A stretch of DNA of 64,000 nt from Muricea muricata (Eukaryota > Cnidaria > Anthozoa > Malacalcyonacea > Plexauridae), in contig OY979718.1 of assembly GCA_963855995.1 (NCBI GenBank), positions 2,069,501 through 2,133,500 of the forward strand. The letters are read 5' to 3'. Under the pieces are notes generated by a model. It had not been told where the DNA came from. It ran no database searches and saw only the letters and a program-made list of their open reading frames with translations. A program made the translations under genes and the position numbers. This document shows positions 12,807-24,340 of the stretch, piece after piece (the first letter of the stretch is position 1; every line of letters begins with the position of its first letter).

Positions 12807-13448
12807 GTTCTTTTCGAAGGTAAGGTAAGGTAAGGTAAAACTTTATTTTACTACGCTGACCTCTTCAGCATGAGCTGATTTCCAAGAGGGGCGTAGTTTA
12901 AAAATCATATTACATACATATATTAAAAATATTAAGCAATTAAAACATACAGACAGTACGTTACTACATGGAATATTTGGAATTACTCATAAATAGAAAT
13001 TTTGAACTCACATGAAATATGTAAATAGATTAAATAATTTTAAGAAATTGGCCAGGTGCACGAATGCTGGTTTTAAAGGCAACAAGTGATTCTTTACTTC
13101 GTATATCATCTGAGAGGCTGTTCCACAGTTTTGCCTCCCTATAACTAAGACTCTTTTTTAGATAATCAGTCTTAAGTTGGGACAAACAAAGTTTAGTGGA
13201 AGAACCTCTCAGATTGTAATGCCGAGAGGAAGGCGTTTCATGAAAAATATTGGATAATCGTTTGGGTGCTAGATCGTGAGTTATTTTATACATCTAGCTT
13301 GCAATAAAATGAGCCCTTCTTTCACTTTCTTTGAGGTCTTCCAATTGAGTTCAGCCAGAGCAAGTTCAAACTGTCCATGTTCGTTTATACGACCCACGAT
13401 TATTCTAGCAGCCCTATTTTGTTATTTTTGCAAGCGTTCTTTTCGAAG
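12807..13448 (-). mobile_element. 5'-truncated LINE insertion with 13-bp target-site duplication
   Basis: The insert 12820-13435 is flanked by perfect copies of GTTCTTTTCGAAG (12807-12819 and 13436-13448). On the reverse strand it encodes the C-terminal end of a LINE reverse transcriptase protein. First comes a QNRAARII/ALAELNW region (about 13280-13430), then after a frameshift an ORF at 13293-13030 with MYKITHDLAP, HYNLRGS and AKLWNSLSDDIR motifs. The 3' end carries a short TTACC-type tandem tail (12820-12840). The length, tail and duplication fit target-primed reverse transcription with 5' truncation. Confidence 0.9.
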
Positions 13449-14108
13449 ACGGAAGGAATGGACGTGGGACATGCAATTGCTTCGGAAGCGATTGCTTAGG
13501 AAGTAAAAAAAAACAGGACGCCTGCTAAGAGTCTCTTCGCCTGCCGAGAAGAAAAATGGGCTCAACGCAGTCTACCGCTCCGTACACTAGCGCCCTAAAG
13601 GTTTTTGCCATTGCTAAAGATTTCTGACACCCTGAGTTGAACAGTAAGGTATCTTTGGTACTAATGTGGCACAAGTGAAGATTACTGTCTCTCAGCTGGA
13701 AAAACCTCTCGCTCCCATATACTTTGGCAAAGGATTCCGTTATTGCCCTATAATGCTTCATAATACTTGTCGCTCCGACACTTCGTCAGGTTGTGATAAT
13801 TCGAATGCATTCCATTTAATATCCGTATTCCGTGATTCCATGCCGCTGAAATGATTTTGCCATTATTTCAGGTGGTACATATCAAACGGGTTATACGGTT
13901 TTAACCAACAGAGATTAGTCCTGAGCAGAAAAATGTTTTACAAGTGATAAACATTCAGCCTTATCTCATGTGAAACGGTTTCGGTGGGGTGCGTTCATAG
14001 GGTGGCTCATGCCTCTGGAAGTATACCCCTAGAACTGCTTCCTCTTGAATCTGCACCCTCCGCCACCCTTTTGACGATCTTTTATGGCAAGATCTTTGCA
14101 AGAAGGAA
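13449..14108. other. Gene-free stretch
   Basis: No recognisable gene. Opposed ORFs of 62-78 codons at 13525-13854 overlap each other on both strands and match nothing known to me. Confidence 0.4.
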
Positions 14109-15235
14109 AGTCGAAGTTTGCAAGATGAATAACTGTTGTCTTTTTTGACTTTCCGTGGGCCGTTTCCTTCTTAATTGAGCTTGATTGATATGCCATTACC
14201 TTCAGTGTCCTTGATATAGGAGTCAATTATATATGGCCTTGGGTTTAATTCCCAAACACTGAATGGCAGTCTTTAGTTCTTTCAAGTAACGAGATAACAT
14301 TGCCACTAGATGGTACTGGGTTATCGACACTTTGCCTAAACGACAGACCAGACTCGGACTGGCCTCAATTAAGGGGCCTGGCCATTCTAGCACTGAGAGG
14401 AGCCCTGAAATTTTTTGCTGTCCTAAATGTTTTAGGTGAAGATTTTATGGTATTCTGGAGAGAACATAATGAATTATTTAACCACTTCCCTGAAGAGTTC
14501 AAAAATTCCAAATCATTTTCATCCGGTCCCTTTTATTTTCGTTTCGTACTGCCTGATAGTCTGTTTTAAACATCTTTGAATGTTTACAAATACGGAAATT
14601 AAACAGCAATTGTCAAGGGCCCCTTTGATGTCCTAGTAGGGGCCCATGTGCCATGGCACAGTGGCACATAAGCCAGTACGAGCCTGCGATAGACAAACAC
14701 ACAGTATATTCTATAAGCCTTGACTCAGAACTCCGCGATTCAGTTTGTGTCAAGGAGAAAGCTTGACCTTCACCGTTTGCATATAACCGTGCATTTTATA
14801 GATCACAAGTAAACTAAGTGCTTCGCAGTTGTCTTAAAAGCTGTTAAGGCTTACAACATACACTGTGTTTGTCAAATTGGTTACAGGCGTGACATATGGT
14901 CGATTAGGCAGTGGTAAAGCAGTGCCATCCGTGTTGTAATTACTCTGTTAGCTCTTCTAAGTTACCTCTGTTTCTAAGCTTCTCTGTCGTTGTTTAGCGT
15001 GTTGAGAAGATGATTACTGGCGTGACATAGCGCAAAGTGATAACGCAGTGCCATCTTGTTGCAATGTTATCTCATGAGTTGAAAGAGCTAAAGACTGCCA
15101 TTCAGTGTTTGGGAATTAAACCCAAGGCCATATATAAATGACTCCTTTATCAAGGACACTGAACGTAATGGCTTATCAAGTTCGATCACGAAGGAAACGG
15201 CTCACGGAAAGTCAACAAAGACAACAGTTATTAAT
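14109..15235. repeat. Inverted repeat with about 170-200 bp arms enclosing a MITE
   Basis: The segment 14109-14305 (reverse strand) matches 15062-15235 with about 10-15% differences; shared words include TCAGTGTTTGGGAATTAAAC and AAGGCCATATATA. The interior holds a MITE (14348-14686) and a degenerate direct repeat (GGCGTGACATA...GCAGTGCCATC at about 14888 and 15022). It is probably an old non-autonomous foldback transposon later hit by the MITE. Confidence 0.7.
14348..14686 (-). mobile_element. About 340-bp MITE, copy 1 (CCAGACTCGGACTGG ends)
   Basis: The ends CCAGACTCGGACTGG and CCAGTACGAGCCTG are imperfect inverted repeats. The whole sequence is the reverse complement, with moderate divergence, of the copy at 28376-28720. 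The 89-codon ORF at 14300-14569 lies inside this non-coding repeat. Confidence 0.8.
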
Positions 15236-17484
15236 TTTGCGCTTTTTCCCGACTGTCAAAGTTATTGCAAAGACTTCGCCATAAATATCCTTAAACATAG
15301 CCAAACAACTTAAAACATGACCAGAAAGCGTTGATTTAGTTATCGTTGTCGTCTCTGACTCATTTCCGAAAGAAAACGCTTGTTTTAAAGCTTGTTTTAA
15401 GTGTTTGCACAACTTTGCCATCCATGCTTGCACCGTAAGCTTTGGGAAGACGTCCGCCATATATATTTGGCACAGTATTGTGGTTTATTCAGCTAAACCA
15501 CTACACTTTAGTTTTACAGTGTAGTGGTTTAGTGGTGCCTTGAAATCTTCTTGTCGTTATTTCTCATCGAGCACAACTTGTCCTCTCGAACGAAGGGAAA
15601 TAACGGCGAGAAGTCTTCAATACACCAGCCCTACAGGTCTGTCCCCAACAGTCAAGAGAAAGAAATTTGCTTAAATATTAGTTAAAAACACTAGGCAAAT
15701 AACGTTTGCCTCCTTGGCCTCGCGCCACTGCCTAGTGTTTTCCTGCACTCCACGCCCAGCTTTGATTACAGTTTTGGGTGGGTCGGGCACCGATCAAGTC
15801 CAACAACCTCAGTTGAGCTTGAACGGTTCCCGATCCGCCCAAAATCAAAGTCAAACGATGCGTGCAATTCGGAAGACAGTTACCTTTACCTCTCGGCCAC
15901 GGAGGAAAAGATGTTAGCCAATTAAATCACGAACGGGTCTTTCCTTGCTCATCAGCATGCAAATAAAAATTTTTGCAAAAACGTCCCTCACATGCATTTT
16001 TTGGGCAAATTAACTAAGTAAACTAAAAGTAAAAAAGTAGAAAAAAGACCTGAGTTCGAAATAATGGCAAAAACACCTTATTCGGGTAATAAAAACTTAT
16101 TTTCACCTTCGTACATAGATGATCAAACATTATACATACGGGTATTTTCTCGCATACAATGGTCATCTGACGTCACTTGCTGCTAGTTTCTCTAACAAGA
16201 AGCTTCGTTGAAAATCTCTCCTCTTGCATCAAATATTTAGACACCAAAAGTCTTCAAAGTTCCACAGAAATGGCACAGAATTCCACATAAATGGCGACGA
16301 AGACACAAAGAAGATATCTTGGGCAAATTTGAGCTAAAATGTTGAAGAAATGGGGAAAAAAATGAGAACGAACATATGCCGTCGTCGAGAAAATTCAAAA
16401 TCAAAATGGCGTCAGTCTTCTTCTCCGAACTAAAGATGCAATGAAAATTGCTTCAGTGTAGTTGGACATCAACAACATTGAATTTTGTTACACATGTAGG
16501 TATTCTCTAACTAATCTGCGTTTGTATTAGTTGTTAAATGTTCTCTTGTTTGGCGAAAATTCGGTTTGCTCACCAGGTCGAAATTTTATTTTGTAAATTT
16601 CATAAATTTCAGTCAAATTTACTGGTATATAAGATTGAGCTTCTATATCTGTTTCTAGCTAAGCCGTCAGGGAGTTGCTCGAAATGGAACAACAATGACT
16701 TGATTAAAACAGGACTTTTTCAAGGTAAAATAATTTTCATCTTAATTCTGGGTCACACTGATTCAGGCTAAAATGTTCAGACATCAATTTTGTTTGAGGT
16801 CTTCATTCCTAACCGGCATATTTTGTTTCACATTTTAGATATTCCAGAGGTATTGCGATACTAGCACGTGACAAATTCGATGCAAAAAGTCACACCAAAT
16901 ACAATGACGTTCAAGAGGATTTAGTGGTAAGAAAACCAAATATTAGAGTACACTAACTGTCATTGTAAATTCTCTATTCTAGCCTCTATCCGTTAAACTA
17001 ATCTTTTCATGTACGATTAAAATTATTTTGGCAACACAAATAATGAATTAATCGTGCTCTCGTTTCAAACCTTTTTGCCCAGAAAGTACACACCCACTGT
17101 ATGGGGATTAGTAGAGCATTTATGATGATGATTATGATGATGTATTGAGCGTTGTATCGATAGTTTGTTTTTTTTTATTATTTTTTTATAAACTTTATTG
17201 CAACTTACTTTTCCTCTTCTTTCGTTGTTATTTTTCTTCAAAACCTCTTCTGTCCACTGATACACTGCAATCCATACAAGAAACAGGAAATTCAGATTTC
17301 CAGTCCAAATCCAAAGGAATCCCGATTTAGAGCCAAGTGAGAACTCGTTACGTGAAAATGTTAACGACTAGTTTTAATTCCTTCAGCCTTCATTCCAATT
17401 GCATCCTTTACTTCCTTCCTTCTTCGTGGTTACTGGAATTATCCATCCAGTTTGAAAATGATATTTACAGGGAAACAACGTTTT
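15236..17484. other. Gene-free stretch with a perfect short hairpin
   Basis: At about 15494-15533, TAAACCACTACACT is mirrored by AGTGTAGTGGTTTA around an about 9-nt loop. A weaker mirrored pair (GTCGTTATTTC / GAAATAACGGC) surrounds 15555-15610. Otherwise no gene or RNA is recognised. Confidence 0.5.
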
Positions 17485-17738
17485 ATTCATTTATTTTACC
17501 ACCTCATCGTCATCTAGCTATAGCGGCCTTGTCTAGTTACCCGAGTCCAGTTTATTACCGATATTTTACAATTCTAACCACCCTCTCAACATTCCCTAAC
17601 CGGTGTACCGTAACCCTACGACTGTCGACAGAGCGTTGACTAACTCCTCGCATAAGTGCCACGAATCTGAAGTGGAGATTGAACTCACGATCTCAGAGGC
17701 GGCAGGCGCTTGCTTTGACGAATGTGCCACTTGGTGAT
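17485..17738 (-). mobile_element. tRNA-derived SINE-like element
   Basis: On the reverse strand the sequence starts with a tRNA-like head. An A-box-like TGGCACATTCG and a B-box-like GAGTTCAATCTCC lie about 45 nt apart (17669-17735). A non-tRNA body follows, then an A-rich end (AATAAATGAATAAAAC). These are the parts expected of a SINE transcribed by RNA polymerase III. No target-site duplication was confirmed and a decayed tRNA gene is an alternative. Confidence 0.4.
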
Positions 17739-18762
17739 TACTTCGTAGGATCAAACAATCCTGGACGAGAAATTTAAATTCGATCGCGTTGTATTGTGTT
17801 TTACTGTAATTTCTTTATTACGAAATAGTTTTCCACCAGGAAAGCGTTATTCATGTATTCTGGATTGGGATTGCCCACGCGCTTGGATGTCGTTATTCTA
17901 AACAGAAAACCATTTGATATTTTATTAATTTCTTAAGGTATAAAAAAATGTAACCCAAATTGCACGCATTCCTGGGCGTTCGTCTTCTAACGTCCGCTGT
18001 CAAATACCTTTCTCAATCTTTTACATATATCCTGTGTTTTAATAAATCCTATAAATAAAATTTATACTCTTCGACGACAAAATATTTATTTCAAAATTTT
18101 CTTCCAGTTTTTGCTTCAAAATAAAAAAAAACAAAAAATGAAATTCGTAAGTAAGAGAAAATGACGCCAAATAATTCATTTCAATTCCGCTATTTTTTTT
18201 TCCGCTGTTTTGTCATGCCTAGGTTTTGTCCCGGTATCTCGAAGTGTTGTCTGACCGTTATATGCCACACCTATTATATAATTACTTAATCCTCCTCAAT
18301 GCTTGTTAAAGTAGTTTTCTTTGCTTATCCTGGAACGAGTTTTTTAAACATTGTAATTATTCATTTTATCAAAGGACGTCAAGTGAAAGAGCGAATACAC
18401 CAGTCAATTCATTGAACAAGATGGGAAGAACTAATATTGATCCAAAACGTGAATCACTAGCCGTGTCCATCAGAAAATGTCAAGATGAAAATACCATCGC
18501 AATGTACGGTTTGTCAAAGTGTTTTACAATCATATTTCCGCAGCTTTGTTTTCAACAATCTAAAATATTGTTTTGTAACCTTACGAATTTTCTCCTTATT
18601 TCATGATGGTTGACTGGATATGAGAGAGCTTGTTAACCAACTGAACCGGTGCGATGTTCTTTGAAGAGAAAATGCCAACCAGATGAAACCATGAACAGCA
18701 TACGATGAAACTAGACCAATCGAAGCCACGACGATCCAAGGATAGAGTGAAAGTAAGTGATT
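17739..18762. other. Gene-free stretch
   Basis: AT-rich; nothing recognised. Confidence 0.4.
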
Positions 18763-18953
18763 ACATTTTGCCAACCTCGTACCCAGGCGCTTTTTAGTTC
18801 AATTAAAATTTCATGAGTTAATCCAGTGTCATATATGCAGATCAGTTACCCCATAATTCCTCGCGTGGTTACATCTTGCATATATCAAATTAATTAATAT
18901 GTGCGCTTTTACTTTGCACTAAGAAACGCCTGGGTACGAGGCTGACATTTTGC
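18763..18953. mobile_element. 173-bp MITE with 9-bp target-site duplication
   Basis: Element 18772-18944 has terminal inverted repeats CA(A/G)CCTCGTACCCAGGCG. It is flanked by perfect 9-bp duplications ACATTTTGC (18763-18771 and 18945-18953). A 9-bp duplication is typical of Mutator-like elements. It has no coding capacity. Confidence 0.85.
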
Positions 18954-20214
18954 TGCTTTCAGTTCTTTGCTTCCTAAACCTATCGCAAATTTGCCATTAA
19001 AGGGATAAGGCATAAAAACCTCGAACTAATGTTTCCAGCGTCAGTAGTGCAATCAAAGGCACACAAAATTATCGGTTCTTTGATTATCCGAAACAATTTA
19101 AATAGAATTCGACGTTTCAAGCGAAGGTTCTCGTCGAGAAGTCAGTAGTGACCACCATGTTTGTTTCACTTTCAAACAATTTAATTTGACTTATCGATAG
19201 GAATCTTAAATTTCTGAGGACGTGCTTAGGTTCTGAAATATTGAAAGGCAAAGACACTAGTCATTCGCCATCTTGGATATTCGAACAGGAAACATGTTTA
19301 ACATCTATATTCGTATGTACATATATGCTCAATAAAATTTCACAAAGATTTAACTCATTGACGGTAAGTTTTATAAAGTCTACCCTGAAGTGACGTCGTT
19401 CAAATAGAGCTCGTTATAAAACAAGATAGCGGATGGTGTGTGTTTCTCTTTCAATATTTCAGAAACTAAGCAGTGTTGTCAGTCCAGTAACTACAAGTCT
19501 CGTGCATTTAAGTCCGAATCCAAGGCCTGCATGATGTAGTACAGTATTCATTTTCAAGTCAAGTATACACTAGGCTACGTGCACACGATGTCGTTTCTGA
19601 GCGTTTTCATTCCGAATTATTTCAAAAAGCTCCCGACTTGTTCACATAATTTAATGAAAACCAGCATAAACTTCGTCAAAGGACAAAAACTAAAAACTTC
19701 ATACAACGAGAACTCTTATAGTTCACTTCGTACAGCGTTTTCACCGTAGACATTCGAAAACGGAGACTATTAAAATTCTCGTAATCTTTATACTAAAATT
19801 TAAAAAAAAAGACAACTGGAAAATCTCTGCATTTGGTTTTTGCCTAACCAATGACTAGATTTTAAACTATTAAAAATGCAAACATGAAGAAATAAGAAAT
19901 GCAGGGATGGTCAGCTCTGTTTGCTGTATTATCAATGGCTTAATCGTCAAGTTGTAATATAGAAGCTTTGTGGGGAAGCTGCTGGTAGTTGTCTCGGCCC
20001 CATTCAGGTTTCCTGTATTGCAGGTTTTTCCTGACCTCCCTGACAATCCAGCTGTATTTAAAGCAATGGTAATGCTCAGATGCTAGTTTTTCCATCACCT
20101 GGCAAAGCAGTTTCTATTTCATTACAGTTATTATATATAGTGTAATATAGAGTTTTCTAATTCGATGTAATTTGTAAAGGCATTAAGGCATTGCAAAATG
20201 CGTACCAAGAACTG

Positions 20215-20248
<34 letters not shown>

Positions 20249-20400
20249 CGCAATTTTAACAAAAAGAACAAAACAACCAAAAATCTGGTCCAACGTTCCG
20301 GGGGAAGGTTTTTCGTCTATGGGGAATGCGCATGCTGCGCATTTGTAGGGATGTAGTGCTCTCAAAGGTCACCCTTAACCCCATAGACTCATACAAACCA
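18954..20400. other. Gene-free stretch
   Basis: No gene seen. An ATT microsatellite lies at about 20214-20249. Confidence 0.4.
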
Positions 20401-20410
20401 ATGTATTGTA

Positions 20411-21430
20411 AAGTAAACAATGACCATCACGGGGATCTACTACCCCTTGGACATTAAAGTAAACAATGACCATCACGGGGATCTACTACCCCTTGGACAT
20501 TTAAGTAAACAATGACCATCACGGGGATCTACTACCCCTTGGACATTTAAGTACACAATGACCATCACGGGGATCTACTACCCCTTAGTGCTGTGCAAAC
20601 TCCGGTTTTTTCACCTCCGGCTCCGGCACCGGCTCCGGCAAAAGAAACTCCGGCTCCGGGAAAAAAACTCCGGCTCCGGCAGAAAATTTTAGGCTTGTGC
20701 AAATTTGTCAAAGTTGGAAATTTTTACAGTTTAAATTGGAAACGCCTTCTTTGTTTTTTATTTAACACTTCGCATTCTTCGTATTAACATTTTGTAATAT
20801 GCATGATGCACGGTATTGTATTTGCAAAAACAAGACGCAAGGTCAATGTGGTTAAAACTTTTTACTATCAAACTTAATGAAAGCAAGTTTACCAATGTTT
20901 CCTGTTACAATGTTACCCGCCAAAGGAAAGACTCTGCTCTCAGACCTTACTGATGAGGGTAATGTTTCAGTTATTCTTTAAAACACATATTCGACCTTTC
21001 ATGTTGACAATAATGTCAATATTGTAAGCATAGCGTTGCAGCGTTTGATGAAATTTTTAGGTAAAATTTTCACATGCTTTACCGTCTTGCGGACGTCACA
21101 GTTATACAAAAATAACATAAAATACCATAATTACAATTTGTATGTTTGTGTCAAGCTGTATTGGGCTGTATTTACTTTTTCTTCGATGGAGTTAGTTTTT
21201 CGTTGATCTATGATAGAAGTTTGCAGCACAAATAAGTGCTGCCGGAGTTTTGCCGGAGGTGAACAAACTCCGGCTCCAGCTCCGGCTCCGGCAAAATGGG
21301 GCAAAACTCCGGCTCCGGCCCTCCGGCTCCGGTGCACAGCACTACTACCCCTTGGACATTGAGAGTGCCCATCTCGGGGAGCTACTACCCCTTGGGCAAG
21401 GTCCAACATGGGGGACCTATTACCCCCTGA
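20411..21430 (+). repeat. 46-bp tandem array interrupted by a hAT-type element
   Basis: Four copies of a 46-bp unit (CACGGGGATCTACTACCCCT within it) occupy 20411-20585. A diverged continuation of the array (CTACTACCCCTTGG units) reappears at 21345-21430 after the insertion 20586-21344. Confidence 0.85.
20586..21344. mobile_element. 759-bp non-autonomous hAT-type transposon
   Basis: The ends TAGTGCTGTGCA and TGCACAGCACTA are inverted repeats, and CTACCCCT (20578-20585 and 21345-21352) is a perfect 8-bp target-site duplication. TIR sequence and 8-bp duplication fit the hAT superfamily. Both subterminal regions are packed with GGCTCCGG-type hexamer-like repeats, probable transposase-binding sites. 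ORFs inside are by-products of these repeats. Confidence 0.88.
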
Positions 21431-24222
21431 GGACATAATTATATCATAATCATAATGCATAATCATAATTGTGAGTCTGTGGGGGGGGGGGCAATTTGAC
21501 CACAGTTTATAATTATATAAGAATTGGAGCATTTCTCCCCATCAACCCTTCTCCCACAACATTGTGTGTGTGTCATAGTGGTTTCTTAATTGTCTCCGAA
21601 TATTTTCCTGACGATTGGTGCATTAACTGCATTTATTAGAAAATTCCTTCAAAATTGTATTTGCTAAAAGTTTAATTCATTTTTTCCCAAGTTTTCCTTC
21701 ATTACATTGCACTACAAGTGCGAATTCTTTAATATCGAGTCAACTCCGATTTGTTAAAAGTAAGCATACTAGGACAAAAATTAACACCGGATATTCCAAT
21801 TGCTTTAAAAAATATATTTTTTTTACGTCTCTTATTCCTTAAAATATTTTGTGAATAAGTTGAGCTACCCGCCATCAATGAACTCATTAATTAACGTTGA
21901 TTTTGGTGATGTCACAACCAGAGCTAGCCAAGTAAAACTACTATTAAACAACAATACGTAGATTTCTCAAATGTTGTCAATAAACTAGGCACGAGCCCCT
22001 TTTTATCGCGTAAAATATCACAGTACCTTCATCATAAAGCGAAAGTCACGGCCTGTTCGTAAACTTTATTTGGAAATGATTGAGTCATAGCGAAAAGTTA
22101 ACATGAATACTTCAGAAAATTGTTACTGTGAAATTTTGTTACATCTCGTTTGGTGCAAAAATCAGTCACATTTACAACTTCGTATATCTTTTTTGCAATA
22201 AGGTGATTTACGATTTTATTGTAATAAACTAACGAATACGATTCTTTAATTTCGAAAGGTGATGGGGTGTGAAAAAACGCGAGAGAAAAAAGACCAGAAT
22301 AAACGATGCTGGATGAGATGGACCCACAAATCAACAACAATCCGCAAGACAGAGAAGACTCGACATTGTTATACAAAGTAGTGGTAATTTTATAAGCTAG
22401 TAAAAACAAGATACCAATTATTCAGAGATCAAAGAGGATTCAAGTAAATTTATTGTTTCTTGTCGAACAAAATCATTGTTTCTCGTTGTGAAGAAAAGAA
22501 AGGAATTTAAGATTGAATTAACACTGTTAAAAATAAATCGCACGAAATATTTGAAGTAATGACACTTTTCTTTTGTTTCATATTTCGAGTTCAACACTGT
22601 AAAAAATAATATTTGGATTGTGGTTATTTCTAAAAGCAAAACGAAATAATGCATGTCACTTGTATGTAAGATTGAACACAAAAATCAGATTCAATACTAT
22701 GTTGGTTTAATGATACTAAGCTGGATTGGGTGGTTTATTATTATTGTACTCTATTACCATCATTAACAGATGATTTAAAAAAAAACGAGGTAATAAGACT
22801 CAACTTTTGATTCTAATTCCCAGGCGAATATACTGTTTCTGTATTCTTAGTTTATTTGACTTATGCGTACATTAAAACAATAGGATTTATTTTTTTTGCC
22901 TATTTTTAATTCCCAAGGGAATAGAGCAAGCTTTGTTTTCATGGTGATATGTCGATTCATGAATGAGAATCCTCTTTGATTACAAATATAATAAGTATCT
23001 TGGTTCCTTGGACTTTGTTTTGGCAAGCATATAAACAATGGAACAATAAATCCATTGTTTGTGTGCACAAGAGCAAATTACGGAAGTGGTTTGAGAGCAG
23101 CTGCGACGTACCATGCAAATGAAGGCGTTTCGGTTAAATAAGTATGAGAATAGCGGTGAAGCTTTAAAATGTTCCAATCATTAATTTGAACTATATCCAG
23201 TAATAGCTATAGGCAGATTAAATTGCATGGTAACTACGATGCAGGATTTAAATCTCTAAGCTAGCCTTAAAGGAAAAAAAAGATTTAAACTCTTTGCATC
23301 CTTATACTTATTTGACCCAGCTGTATACTTTGGTAAGTATCAGATTTATATTTACTTCGGATTAGTTTAACGTGACGAAAAGCCCATGCCCTTTCAGCTA
23401 AGGTTTTACGTCTGAAAACTCAATCAAATACTCAGTCTAAGTGGGTTTAAGTAGCTAGAGATAACGTAATTTATCTTTTTATTTTGCTTTTTTGTTCATA
23501 ACGTAATTTATTAGCTAAATGTATGGACTGCGAGGGTGTGAGCCGCGTGTAAGTTACATGGGGTTAGGCTTATTAAAGACATTTAAATTTTTTGAAAGTA
23601 TGCTTGAAAACCAAAATCTACCATCACTTCTCACAAACAGTTTGGAGTATATTCTCAACATCAACTAAATTAGTCTAGTATTATTATTCAAACTAGTATT
23701 GTGTACAGTGGTAAGATATTAGAGACAAAAATTGGAGTCAAGTTTTGTATACTTTGCATGGTAATTTTAAGTACAAAGTCAGCTCACCTCTTTTTATATT
23801 CGAGCTTTGGTATTTTTATATGCGACGTTTTGGCCTAAAACATCAAATTAAACTAAAATAAGCAGGCATACTTTACTAAAATTTTAATCCTTTAATTTTC
23901 GGATTTGGGTGGTAGTCGGGGTGGTGGCGGTGCATGTGGGTTTATCAGCTGTGAGTGACTGTGCGATGGTGAGGAAAGTGAAGGTAACGAATGGAATGCA
24001 GGAGCTTAGGACCGAGGAAGACAGCTTAGGACTGAGGCAGGTAGGCAGCCGGTAGGATCAGAGGGGGGCACTTGTCATTTTGGCCTTGGGAGTCAAATTT
24101 GCATGCTATAAGTCACTAACATTTGTTGTTTTAATTTGTTAGGTATGCGCGGCTGCTCTCTAGGGAAGATCAACTTAGCAATTTGTATTAGCATTTGCAA
24201 GGTTGATCTTCTCTTTGCCTCG
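21431..24222. other. Gene-free stretch
   Basis: AT-rich with a G-run at 21481-21490. ORFs up to 103 codons (22098-22409) are low-complexity and match nothing I know. Confidence 0.4.
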
Positions 24223-24340
24223 CTACCTCGGCCAGCTTTCCGAGTGCTACTTCCACCGCAAATAAGTAGAAGTACTTGTACTATATGTATAAGTACTCCT
24301 ACTTAGGTGGAAGTAGCACTTGGAGAGCTGGCCGAGGTAG
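24223..24340. repeat. 118-bp near-perfect hairpin
   Basis: CTACCTCGGCCAGCTTTCC at the left is mirrored by GAGAGCTGGCCGAGGTAG at the right, and pairing continues inward through GTGCTACTTCCACC to a small centre near 24280. It is probably a miniature foldback transposon. A precursor-like RNA hairpin is possible but unsupported. Confidence 0.8.

Noticed and set aside
21131-21532. 133-codon reverse-strand ORF rich in GAG/AGA
   Set aside because: Created by the GGCTCCGG subterminal repeats of the hAT element and spans its boundary.
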